Below, in pieces: positions 38,201 to 49,098 of a stretch of 64,000 nucleotides of DNA. The position numbers and the translations under genes are program-made. Every line of letters starts with the position of its first letter. The stretch's first letter is position 1. A model generated the notes under the pieces. The model saw nothing but the letters and a program-made list of their open reading frames with translations. It was not told the DNA's origin and searched no databases. Source of the stretch: Azadirachta indica (lineage: Eukaryota; Streptophyta; Magnoliopsida; Sapindales; Meliaceae); the NCBI GenBank assembly GCA_022749755.1, contig CM040444.1:16144274-16208273 (forward strand). The letters are read 5' to 3'.

Positions 38201-41200
38201 ATTTCTTATGCAGCTAGTGTTTTACATCAATCTTTACTACAGAGAAATATTATTGCTGATTTTTGTACATTGTCGTTTTTCTAATGTGAATCAAATGAAT
38301 GTCCTGTCCCCAATTTGGTCTGTTTTAGTTGTATCAAGTGGTGAAATGATAGAACTTAGCTTGTATAGTCTAGATTGGTTATGAAACCAACAATATGTAT
38401 AGGAAAAACAAAGGACATCAAAAGACTAGGTGAAAGCAATAATAAATGAGAGTTGAGAATGTGCGTGGTGGCCTGTATTTTGCCTCTACTTGAAGTTGGC
38501 CTCTTTTGGTTGCATTCTCAGCTTTGTTAACCTAGTTTGTTATCGCTTTCAGTTGTCTAATATTCAAGGTATTCTCCTTTAGTTGTGTCTCATATTTTAT
38601 AAATGGACACAGGTTCAACTTTCTGATATTCATGTTATTTTTGTACTCCAAACATAATTTGGTACTCAACGTATTCTCTTTTAGTTTTGTCACATATTTT
38701 ATAAATGAAGATAGGCTCAACTTTCTGATATTCATGTTAGTTTTGTACTCCAAATATAGTTTGATTATTTCAACTTAATTGTAAAATTTAGAAGTATTCT
38801 GCATTGATGGTTTATAAATTTTTTTTCCTTGTCACACAAGTTGATCTTTTCTCACTTAAATAGATATGATCCCCATCTCATCTGTGCTGGTTCAGTGGCC
38901 TAAACTCAAGGATCTTCTTCTTCAGTATATGTATTCGAAACTCAAGGATCTTGTTCTTCAGTATATGTATTCGCCGACTTATGAGGCAAAATTGTCTAAC
39001 ATTAAGTTAGCCATAATTGGTCTGTAGAGTACAAGTAACATCTTAGATTACTTAGGGGACAGGTTATGCTCAACAGTTGTGGTAAGATTCATGAGATCGC
39101 TTCTACATTACTACAATTTAAGATTTAGGTTTCTCATCTATTATCACTCAGGCAATTGGAGTTCAGTGAATGTTTAATGGGTAATTTATTTTCATATGGG
39201 CTTTGTTGATGAACAAGCTCGTGCACACGGTTGGGTTTGGTCAAATAATGGACTTTCTAACATCTAAGCTAAGCATATCCTGAGTTTGGTTCACCCTTAA
39301 TTTAGGCTCAATCAAGTTGAGTTCCTTAATGTCAAATTGTTTGACCTCTAATGCACCTAGTATCCAGAGATTTCAAACAAATGCCTTGATATTGAGTTTG
39401 ATCTTCTATTTCCTGATAAGTTTTGCTTCAATTAATTACAAAATGGCATGTTCTTAGTATAAAACTTGTTCTTACCACCTTCTAAAAAGTTGTGTGCATA
39501 GTACTGTCTTTGGTTGCAATTATCCATGGATTTTAGCTGGTCTTTTGCTGAACTAGTTTGTACAAAAATAATAGTATTCATTCCATTGGTTATATAATGT
39601 TAAATACTTTCTTTGTACCAGAAAAATCTGTGGAATGCATGGGTAACAATCTCAGAATTACGGCATTCAGTCACGCTTAAAAGAATGAAGTTACTGTTGC
39701 TGAGGAAAAAGTTGAAATTGACTTCCATCCTCAAGGGACAAGTAAGATTTGGAGCTTTCCACTTCTAAAGTAATAAATGCTGCTAGCATCTATAATGGGA
39801 GATACATGTTTGTCATGTGATTTTGTCTTACAGTTTTCATATAAATTGTGTGCCTGGTCTTAAAACCATTGAATTTGTAATCGGGGTTTCTTTAAAAAAC
39901 TATCCACTTGTACAGCTACGACACTGGAGTAGCAAACAACTATGTGCATTAAGGAATCCAAGAAAACATACAGGAAAATAAGAATTCTAATTCTGCAAAC
40001 TTGTATGATCTTTTTTAATGTTTGTTCTGTAAGTAACACATATTTCATTTTGTGGAGAAAGATTTTGTAATCATTGGAAAAGTTTCATCCACCAAACATC
40101 AAGTACATACACCTAGTATGAAAATCATCAAAAATCCACATCTGTTTTATCAAAAATCATATTATGTAGGTTGTTTATGAGTTTTCAGACAAGGTCAACG
40201 GACTTGATGTTTACGTAAATGTACTGTCAATGGATGATATTGTCCTATATTCTTATGATCTTGCACTTCTGCTTGGGGGAACCAAAGAAAGACTGATAGA
40301 AAGATCCCAAATCTGGGTTGATGTAATCTAGAATGTTGAATTTATGGTAAGAATTTAGAAGGGTGATAGTGCTATTTTTAGAATTGGATGGTGTGGGGGT
40401 ATAAACTCTCTCTCAAGAGATGGAAATTTGTGAATTCATGCATGTTCAAATATTATCTTGTAATGGGTCTAAACGATATGTTTGAGGGTTTTACTAAGTT
40501 TATATCAATCTGTTATAATAAACCCTCTTGGATGATTTACATCTGAATACTGTGCATACATGGTAAAACATATTTTCAACCTTCTTTACTTTCTTTTTCC
40601 TCCATGGAATGGAGATACCAATAACATAAGCATTATTTTTTGTTCTTAACTGAAATTTGGTTGTAATTGATGAATGTAGATGCCTTATTTGGAAGAATGG
40701 GCTCTTCTGGACAGAGATCACTTTAACTCTTTGATAGGAGCGACTGAAGCTTTGAAGGCCAGTACTCTCCGTCTTCCAGTTGTTGGAAAAGCAATAGTAT
40801 GTACCCACATTTTGTTTTTAGAAAATTGAACTGCTTCAAGTACCAGTTACACATCAATGTGATTCAATGCATTAGTTGTTCTGACTTTAAAAAATTAACT
40901 CTTGTTTCTTTTTTCTAAAATTCAAAATTTCCTTTTCCTTTTTCTACTTAATAGGCTGATGTCCAAAATCTGAAGGATGCTATCAGTTCAGCAGTTGATG
41001 TGATGCAGGCAATGGCATCATCGATATGCTTGCTATCATCAAAGGTAAGTGCATTCCATTTAACTTTTTCAAGAACACCTTAAGACTAGAAAATAATGCT
41101 CTATGATGTATTATATCAATAATCCAGCAGGTTCCACCTCACTCGATCATTTCCTTGAGAGTCAAGGAGATGATGAAAAAGTAAAACAGAGCTTCATGAA

Positions 41201-42638
41201 TGCTTCCTTGTTCAATATAGAAACACCTTTTAGAAAATAGAGTAACAACTTGTATGGCCCTAGTTTTTCCTTCTTTTTAATAAATAGTAAATAAACATAA
41301 ACCAAACCCCTCCTCTACTCTGATATGAGCTGGATTTGAACTCTAAACCTCTTGTATTGGTATCTCCCTGCATAAGTTCCAAGGCCCTAAATCAAACTTT
41401 TCATTAATTCATTGGGTTTTGCAGCTAATAAAATGTTAGATATGACTGGTCACACTTACAAGGAAACTGCATGAAAGAGTTGGCAAAACCACAGTAAACA
41501 ATATCTCAGTGGTATGTAATGCCAATTTTGTCTTATCTGTAGAGCGAAGCTGAGATGACGGATCAGTTATCTATAAATTGTCCTTTTGCCTCTATCATTT
41601 TCCACTGATTGATACTGGACATCATGGCAGTAACTTTGATGCAGCCCGTGAATTTTGAGGGCTATAAGAAGTAGGGATTCAGATGATTAGGCAGTACCAG
41701 ATGAAATTCATCCACTCAGAATGACTTGCTTACTTTGTTATCTTTAGTGCTTATGGACTAGAGAAACAATGACTACTAACCACAAAGATCTCTGTCAGTA
41801 ACTGAGTCTTCCAATGAAAAGACTTATCAAAGTTTCCCTATCAAACTTAAGGAGGAGAAAGACCTACATGGGACAGTCCCAATGGAACCATCTGATAATT
41901 TCTGTCACATGGATTTTAAATTCTCTCTTCTTATCACTATATCATGATTCGACAGTTTGAAAATAAAGGTGTCTGCATTAAAATTTTATCTGATGAGTGT
42001 CTAGATGACATGGTAGCCCTTCACACGTCAGATGTTCTCCTTAAGCAGATGAGCTGCTGTCACTGAGAACATAGATAATTGTTGGCACTGTAGGTTCTTC
42101 ATCCCTTAACCAACTGACCCCAATTGTATGATTCTTATTGCCTATGGCTTCTACTTCCATGGATCCCACTTTTGAAAGTTCAGGATACAGTTTTCACTTT
42201 GATGGAAAATAAGCTAGTTTAAATTGTATTGAGGCCTTCTCTTCAAAAAAAAAAAAAAAAAATTGTATTGAGGCCTTTGTTAAATGAGGGAAAGGGGGCA
42301 TAGAGAAGTTCTATTTCATATATTTTGGCTGAAAGTCATCTACCTAAGTATCTAGAACCATTTTGTTGTTCACAGGTAGAAAACATGAACTTCTTGACGG
42401 GCGAACTCATGAATGTGACTGGGAAAGAAAGGATTTTACTTGAGCAATGCAAAGACTTTTCATCCACATTATCAGCCTTGCAGGTAAACCAAGCTGTCTG
42501 CTCTTTGTCAATTATTTCCCACTTGATACACTTAACAATTAAAATTACTTTCAACAGATTAAGGATTGTAGCTTGAGAACGCATATAATACAACTGAAAC
42601 GCATACCAACTACCAGCAGCCTGACAACACGTGTGTAG
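35207..42638 (+). CDS. QWRF-motif (DUF566) microtubule-associated protein, SCO3/QWRF2/AUG8-like
   Basis: Six exons: 35207-36574, 39622-39741, 40680-40796, 40955-41044, 42376-42483, 42558-42638, giving 627 residues. The first 430 residues are Ser-, Pro-, Arg- and Lys-rich and likely disordered, with conserved short blocks (KPRGRQVSSRYLSP, RRRATPVRDQPWPGR, RSLDCS, ARFWQETNSRLRR, SPARMRNGVGG). The QWRF motif lies at residues 436-439 in YLQWRFVNARADA. The C-terminal exons encode the helical part (NLWNAWVTISELRHSVTLKR, MPYLEEWALLDRDHFNSL, LNSxxLPV-type block, then KDFSSTLSALQ). Plant members bind microtubules; AUG8 is a subunit of the augmin complex and SCO3 acts in seedling plastid development and at peroxisomes. 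The exact paralogue cannot be set here. Intron 1 is 3.05 kb and repetitive. Complete. Confidence 0.94.
36923..37865. repeat. About 293-bp tandem repeat, two good copies and a third degraded, in QWRF intron 1
   Basis: Copy 1 (about 36923-37215) and copy 2 (about 37216-37520) share ATATAGRGAAG, GTGARTGGAGAGTTTGA, GATGTCTGTGG-type and GGGTATTTCATTGTAACTT blocks in the same order. A third, shorter copy runs from about 37690 to 37865 (GCAGCATTGTCTTTGG, then ATAATCTCTTCTTTGGAGTA and CCTTGGCAGGTA). Copies differ by many substitutions and small indels, so the duplications are old. Confidence 0.8.
38565..38770. repeat. 103-bp tandem duplication in QWRF intron 1
   Basis: Two copies (38565-38667 and 38668-38770) share CATATTTTATAAATG, TCAACTTTCTGATATTCATG and TTTTGTACTCCAAA with few changes. 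Confidence 0.85.
38902..38973. repeat. 36-bp tandem duplication in QWRF intron 1
   Basis: AAACTCAAGGATCTTCTTCT and the following bases to 38937 recur at 38938-38973 with one difference (CTTCTTCT against CTTGTTCT). Confidence 0.9.
41270..41420 (-). repeat. Possible tRNA-derived SINE remnant in QWRF intron 4
   Basis: On the minus strand a box B-like GAGTTCAAATCC lies at 41332-41343, and an A/T-rich tail lies towards 41275. The flanks share GGCCCTA (near 41258 and 41392). Box A is not clear. Weak evidence. Confidence 0.25.
42221..42277 (+). mobile_element. Very short poly(A) insertion flanked by an 18-bp direct repeat
   Basis: AAATTGTATTGAGGCCTT at 42221-42238 recurs exactly at 42260-42277. 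Between them are only CTCTTC and a run of A. This layout, target duplication, tiny 5'-truncated insert, poly(A), target duplication, is what target-primed reverse transcription leaves when it stops almost at once. It lies in QWRF intron 4. Confidence 0.55.
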
Positions 42639-45101
42639 AACTGATCTCATTTGACTGCTCACTCACTCACTCACGCACCCGTAAATTCTAACATTACAAC
42701 CGCCCTCTTCTTTTTCTGCTGGGTAGAGGTGCCCTGGAGGTAATAAGAATTTATTAAATAGCTAGTTTTTGGCTTCTCGTTTGGCATTTCCAAAACCTGT
42801 TATGGTCTCCTATCATGTATTTCATATATCTTTGTATCAAAAGATTACAAAATGTGGTTTTTCCCTCACCAATCAGCTGTATACAACTCCTCTTATCTTG
42901 GCTTTCCCGGACAAAAGGAAGGTAATATATAGATATATGTATATATGTAAAATTCACCCGGTCATACTGATAATCATGTAGTTCCTTATCTTCTGATGTG
43001 ATGTTGCGTGCTAGATAAGACCGATCACACAATGAGTCTGTATATTCAATGAACCCAGTTCAATCATGCAGCCTAGCTTTAATCTGATTGCGACAATTCA
43101 TTAGAACAGTTATGCACCAACATTCTATTTTAGGAAGTTGGAAAGACAAAATGGCATTGTTGAACGTTAGATGCTTAGTTTGTGTGTGTTTTTGATCACT
43201 GGCAAAGACTTGTCTGTGTTGGCCAACATGTAGGTTGGTAAACGTACCTCTCAAGCTTGTGACTTCTCAGTTTCTCTTTGCATCACAAAATTGATTGTAC
43301 TTTATCCAGTAATTGCAGTAACTCACATGCTCCATTCATTGTTGATTCATGCACCCATTTGTCTGGCTACTTACCAGTCTAGTACAACAAAATGTAATGT
43401 GTAAAGATGAAGAAAAGATAAATCATTGGGACATTTTTCAATTGATGCATCAAAGGAATACGCTCTGTGATAGTGTCAAGTTATCATCTATCCGTACCCC
43501 GCGAAATGATACTGTATGATATGTGTAAAAGCATAAACACTTTTTTTTATCTCAAATATTTGAAGAGAACTCCGTGATCAATAATTATATTTTTAGTTCT
43601 ATATGTATTATTTTTCACACGAGGAACAGAGTATGATTTAATAATTCTGAAGGAACAGTCGCACATGAACTAAATCAGGAAAAAAAATCAAAAAAAAGGT
43701 GACTAGATTGACTGCTTGACCAAATCAATCTTAGTCAGAGACAGCTCACGTTGTACTTCCGGCGCATGGGGAACTTAGAATTCTAGTGCCCGCCACTAAC
43801 ATGCGCTGTCGTGTATAACTAACCATTCTGTCACCCCGAGTGACCCGCCCTTTTTATTAGTAACATATTTTCACATGCTATAAACATTATTAACACGTTT
43901 GTTTTAATCCCCATATTTATTGTAATTAATAATTAACTTCTTCTTATAATGAGTATGACCCAGGCTTAAATTTTTATAATAAAGTTAGTAATTAATCATA
44001 AATTACTGCTAAGAGAATTTTGAAAAAGAAAAGATGCATATCATAGACAGTTTGGGCTTCGATAGATGTTGTAACATGTTATTGTTATGGTGATATGTGT
44101 TATATTAGTGTCATGTTATTACATTTTAATTAAAAGTTAAAATAAAAAATGCATATGGTAGCAATTTATAAGGTTTCCTTTGGTTGGTACACAATGTTAA
44201 AAATATGAATAGCAATAAATTTATTATTATATTTTTAGATCTAACTTATGTTATAACACATGTTGAGATGTTTGAGACAATTGAAGCGGGGTTAGAAGTA
44301 TGGGGTCAAAGTTTTACAACTGAACGTACAAAGAGAATAGAGAGAAGGAAGAATGAGAAATGCAAATTGGAAAGCAAGAGAATCTCCAAACAAGGAGCAT
44401 GGGATTTGTCCCCCTAAATTGCACCAATATCTTATATGATTGCCCTGCCCCTGCCCATGTCAACTTTTCCAATTTTTTGACGCCATTCGTAATTGCAAGA
44501 AGCATCAATCAAACACGTATCATTACATGGTCTAGCCTTATACATGGTTCTATTGGAGATCATAGTCTACTCGACCATAATACTAATAGAATTTTTAATA
44601 AAAACGTGCAGTAGCAAACGGTAAAAGGACGTTAGTTTTGAAGGAAGTTTTAGCGGGTAAACAGTATAACGTGTAACTTACAGAGGGACCATAAGAACAA
44701 GGAAACAAGAAAAAAATGGAAAAAAAAAAAAAAAAAGAAGGTGGGTCAAAACTGAAAAGTGAAATGATGCCTGCTAGCAGTAGCAGAGGCAGAGGCAGAG
44801 CAAACACGAGGGTGAGGGAGGCACCAGAGCCAATAATGCTATAAACCAAAAGCATTATTATTGTTATAGGAGCTTCTTTTCTTGCGTTTGAAATGGAACC
44901 TCACCGATTGCCAATTGCCAGCCACAATCCTATTGGCTTAATTTTCACATAGCAAGTAAGATAAGAAAAAAAAAAAAAAAAAAAAAAGACCAGAAGCAAA
45001 CAAATAATCTGATGCTGACAAATGACATCCTCCCCTGCCAGCACCAGCCCAGGCCCCTCCTCTCCTTTCCTCTCCTATTCTTAGTCTTTATTTATTTATT
45101 C

Positions 45102-45106
<5 letters not shown>

Positions 45107-45132
<26 letters not shown>
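45107..45132. repeat. (TA)n microsatellite
   Basis: About 13 TA units. Confidence 0.9.
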
Positions 45133-45609
45133 GGTGGGATTTGTTTGCTGTCCAGAATATGTATTTATATCTACATACATATTATTACAATTTCGTACAT
45201 GACTCTTTACAGTACTCAAAAGCCAGTCACCTTTCGGTTTCTTCTTTTTCTGAATATATGCTTGTTAAGTTCTGTTCATTATTATTATTATTATTGTTGT
45301 TGTTGATGTTTTCATTCATTCATTCCTTCACCCCTTTGCTTGCAGAAATGGCTGCCATCATCTTTTGACCATTGTTCTTTTCCTTGTGTACCTTGTTATT
45401 TTCACCCTGCATCTGTGCCGCTGATGCTCCTTATATTTTTTTAATATAAAAAATAAGTGCATCTCATAATATCATAAAATTAGAAATAAATATCACAATT
45501 GAGAGATATTATAATAAACTGAAAACCCATTTCTTCTTAATTATTCAACAAATACTCAAAATTAATTCCTCTTCATTGAGTACTTAATGAGAGGAAATAT
45601 ACTTATCTC

Positions 45610-45611
<2 letters not shown>

Positions 45612-45640
<29 letters not shown>
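45612..45640. repeat. (AT)n microsatellite
   Basis: About 14 AT units, about 100 bases beyond the LBD stop codon, so possibly in its 3' UTR. Confidence 0.9.
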
Positions 45641-45641
<1 letters not shown>

Positions 45642-45741
45642 TCCTGATTACATACCAGGTAGACAATCAGAAAGATTTTACATTAAATCTTAAAGTTATC
45701 TTAAAAATCAAAACACAAGCAATATTAACGAACAAATCGCA

Positions 45742-46510
45742 TCAGACGAACAATCTCAAAAGCTTCCTCTCTTCTCTTCCCTCAGAACTACAGTTTACCG
45801 ACCCAGTTACCGACGTCGTCGTTACGGACTCCTCTGACGGCGTCGCTGCCCGCCGTTTCATTGGCAATCCGGCTGTCAAACCCAGATCAAGATCGCTCCT
45901 GGGCTGCTGTATGAATCTTTCAGCCTCACGATCATCATCAAAATCAGCTTTCCCCTTCAATGACAAGGAGTTGTCCTCTCTTGGCTTGTTACAGTTCACG
46001 GCGGATTCTGACATGTCATCCAATTCAGCTACCAGTGAGTATGGCAGTGGATGCAACTTGCCGCCGCAGAGCACTGTCTCCACCGCCGCCTGGCATATGT
46101 TCCAGTTTCCCGTCCACAGCAACCCCACAGCGCCGCTCACCGGATTAACTGTTCGTCCCACGGCTTCAAATAACAGCGACTGAAATAATGCTGCATACAG
46201 ATTTTCAAACAGAAAATGAATTAACGTGAATTTTTCATGGACAAATTCATAAAAGCAGCAAACTTTCTCACTTTGTCAGCCAAAACAAACATGAAAAAAG
46301 GTAAAAATATTTACGGAGAAACTTACAGGGTCGCTGGGATTCGGGGACGGCGGAAATGAAGGACATGAGACCGGCGCGGCCGAAGAACTTAGCGACGAAA
46401 ACGGTGGCGTTTGCTTGGGCTTGAGAGGTGCCGATCCATTGAAGACATTGACGAAGAATGCAGTTTTCACTGCAACCTTTTCTCAAAACTCTACACCCAT
46501 TACAACTCAT
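45742..46510 (-). CDS. LOB-domain transcription factor, class II (LBD37/38/39-like)
   Basis: Two exons on the minus strand (46510-46327 and 46190-45742) give 210 residues; the splice gives QRP-S-LFQSLL. The LOB domain opens with [17 protein letters not shown], which holds the four cysteines of the CX2CX6CX3C zinc block. It is followed by [20 protein letters not shown] and [18 protein letters not shown] (the GAS block), then [18 protein letters not shown]. Class II members lack the class I leucine-zipper-like coiled coil. The block [19 protein letters not shown] matches the LBD37/38/39 group, which represses nitrate-responsive and anthocyanin genes in Arabidopsis; the role here is inferred. 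The C-terminus is variable, acidic to Ser-rich, and includes [10 protein letters not shown], an LxLxL (EAR-like) candidate. In ILRQCLQWI a Gln replaces the Pro usual at that site. Confidence 0.94.
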
Positions 46511-46511
46511 G

Positions 46512-46545
46512 TTCTTCTTCTTCTTCTTCTTCTTCTTCAACACAT
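46512..46545 (-). promoter_or_regulatory. (GAA)n tract and 2-codon upstream ORF just before the LBD start
   Basis: A run of about nine GAA/AAG triplets ends two bases upstream of the LBD ATG. Just ahead of it, ATGTGTTGA (46545-46537) is a Met-Cys-stop frame, 26 bases from the main start. Confidence 0.55.
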
Positions 46546-47235
46546 CAAATATAAAGATCCGACTTTTAATTTTGAGATTAGTATTTTTTTTTTTTTTTCA
46601 GTTTCTTGGATGACAAGAATGATAAGAGGAGGAAGAAAGAGAGAATAATTGAAGCAACGAGCAAGGAAGGAAGAATGAAAGGTGTGACAGTATATATGTA
46701 AATAAGTAACCATGGTTAGGGCAAAGTAAGGTTGTGGGGTTTAACCATGGTTAAGTAGAAATAATGATTGTATAAAATGTATTGATATTTGGGTGGCGTT
46801 TTTGGTTTTGGTTTTGGGGTTCCAAAGAAATGGGTAGGGTGCGGCTCCGCGTCTCCGCAAAGGGGTTTAGAGACTTGAGTTGGAGCCATTCTCTGCCGTT
46901 GGATCATGGTTTCGTGGATATGTGTGAAGGAAATGAGATTCTTAATTCGTTTGTTTCTCTTAGGGAGTTTTGGGTTCGATTTGAGAAGATAAGATATAAA
47001 AATATATGGAATTTATATTAATGTTTTTAATAACATCAAGCTATATATCATGGAGGATTTTCAAAATTCTTAAAATGATGCTATTATAACTTAATTACAT
47101 AGCAAATATAGAGTTGAGTACAAAACATATAGTTTGATTTCCTTGTGTTCTACACCTGCATGATTCCATGCAATCTTGTATAAAACATTGTTTTGCAAAG
47201 GTATATAATACTTATATTATGTATCTTTGTATTGT

Positions 47236-47279
<44 letters not shown>
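47236..47279. repeat. Compound (GT)n(AT)n microsatellite
   Basis: About 9 GT units followed by about 12 AT units. Confidence 0.9.
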
Positions 47280-47387
47280 GATAATTAAGATGATAGATGC
47301 ATGCATGAAATGAGCTAATTAATTCCTATAAGATATTATTATATATACTGTTATGTTATACATTGTTTTTCCCTATTCTTACTGATG

Positions 47388-47390
<3 letters not shown>

Positions 47391-47430
<40 letters not shown>
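47391..47430. repeat. (ATA)n microsatellite
   Basis: About 13 AAT/ATA triplets. Confidence 0.9.
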
Positions 47431-49098
47431 TGGGTTAATTAGAGTTTGAATTAGTTGGGTTATACTTACAAGGAGACATAGGAAGATGAAGATGAAGATG
47501 AAACAAGGACATTGAAGTTACAGTCGGAAACTCGGGTAACGTGGCATGTTTATCCGAATTAATTAGGACCACAATTACTTTAATTAATTAATTTAAATGA
47601 GGTGGGTAATAATGTAATCCAAAACCAAAAACCAAAGTTTGTGGAGAATGAGATTCCAAGCCGTGAAGCATCGCATATTCATTGGATTAATTTAAACAAC
47701 ATGTCTTGTTAAGAATGTGACGTTTTTGGGTGCTTTTGTTTTCCAACTCATAAGTCGTAAATCAAAATTTTTCTTTTTTTCTTGAGTGTCTCTTCCATTC
47801 ACTATAAAGACATATTTGAGGTTTGAAGATTCCCATTGGACAATAAATTAATTTCTTTCTTTCACTCTCACTGTAATAATATAGTTAAAAATAGTTTGTA
47901 GAGTGGTAAAAGAGTAAACAGTAGTAGATCCTTTGTTGTAATAAACGACGAAAAAGAAAATTAAAAGATTATTACTGTTTGTTTGGTTTTTGTCTTTTAC
48001 CACTCAAAAACCCCTTTGTGATAAACGCGAAGGTACAAGGAAACCAACAATCTTTCAATTTCTTACAACTAATTGAAGTTAACATCTATTCAATATTAAT
48101 TATAATTGCTTGCTTCATCATGTAACATAACATAGTAACCCCTTCATTTTTCTTCTTCTTCTTTTTTTTTTTTTTTTAAAAAAAATTTTTACACTTGTTG
48201 CCGCGACACATTTATGCGGCTAATTAAGATATCTAAATTTGATAATTTAACTGTTAATGTGTTCCGTAATGTTGGACAAAAAATGTGTACGTGGAAAAAG
48301 GAAGATGATGATTGTGACGATATTTTTAAGCTTTTTCAATGGATTAATAATTATATGGGAAATTTGTTTGCTTTTGATTCATGCCGGAGCTGCAACTGGG
48401 GTTTTGTCATTTTTCACTCACAAACACTTCAATTATTAAATGCCGTTTAGTTTAGACAAGTGCTTTTTAAAAGATTAAAAAGCATTTTATATTTAGTGCT
48501 TGTAAAATTCTGATCAAATTTCTTTCTCCATGTTATTTGAATCACAACTTGCGTTACAAATAAACAAAAAAATCATCTACCCCACCCACAACTCGCATCT
48601 TATTATTGTTGTTGCATGTACCATCACATCCAAAAGTCCAAGCCCAATCTACCACAGAGAGTACACTTATATTTAATGGTCTAGTGCTTTTGGATGGTTG
48701 GCTTCTGATGACAAGATAAAGGTAACCACAATTCAAACAGCTGATCAACAAATGCCTGATAAATTTTTTAAATTACTCCTACTACACATTTGTGATCTTG
48801 GAGTGAGAAAGCTTTATTTGTGGAAGCCATGTCAGTTGTCACAATTGATAATGCTGAGAAAATTGATATGTTGCAGAATGAGTGGAAGCTTGCCATTTGA
48901 TTTATGCATCTTTTACAATTACTTTCTCCATGAAAAAGCAGCAAGATCAACTTCAAACACTCTTCCAAATTATATATGCTTCATTTTTGCTCAGTTTTTA
49001 AACATAAACACTAGTTTCTGAAGTAGCTGATGTCATTTTAGAGAGGTAAAGCCCAAAAAGAAACCAACTGAAAAAAAATTCTATATAACTTGACCCTA

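Larger units (their letters stand above)
42639..45741. other. Intergenic between convergent QWRF and LBD genes
   Basis: No gene is supported. It contains poly(A) runs near 44727 and 44968, (TA)n runs at 45107-45132 and 45612-45640, and AT-rich DNA. Several short open frames have no recognisable features. Confidence 0.5.
46546..49098. other. LBD promoter side and NPH3-like 3' side; no gene seen
   Basis: Holds a (GT)n(AT)n run at 47236-47279, an (ATA)n run at 47391-47430, a T-rich run near 48160, and AT-rich DNA. Short frames are not convincing. Confidence 0.5.

Noticed and set aside
45911..46183. Plus-strand frames opposite the LBD gene
   Set aside because: They overlap the LOB-domain exon on the other strand, which has the conserved residues.
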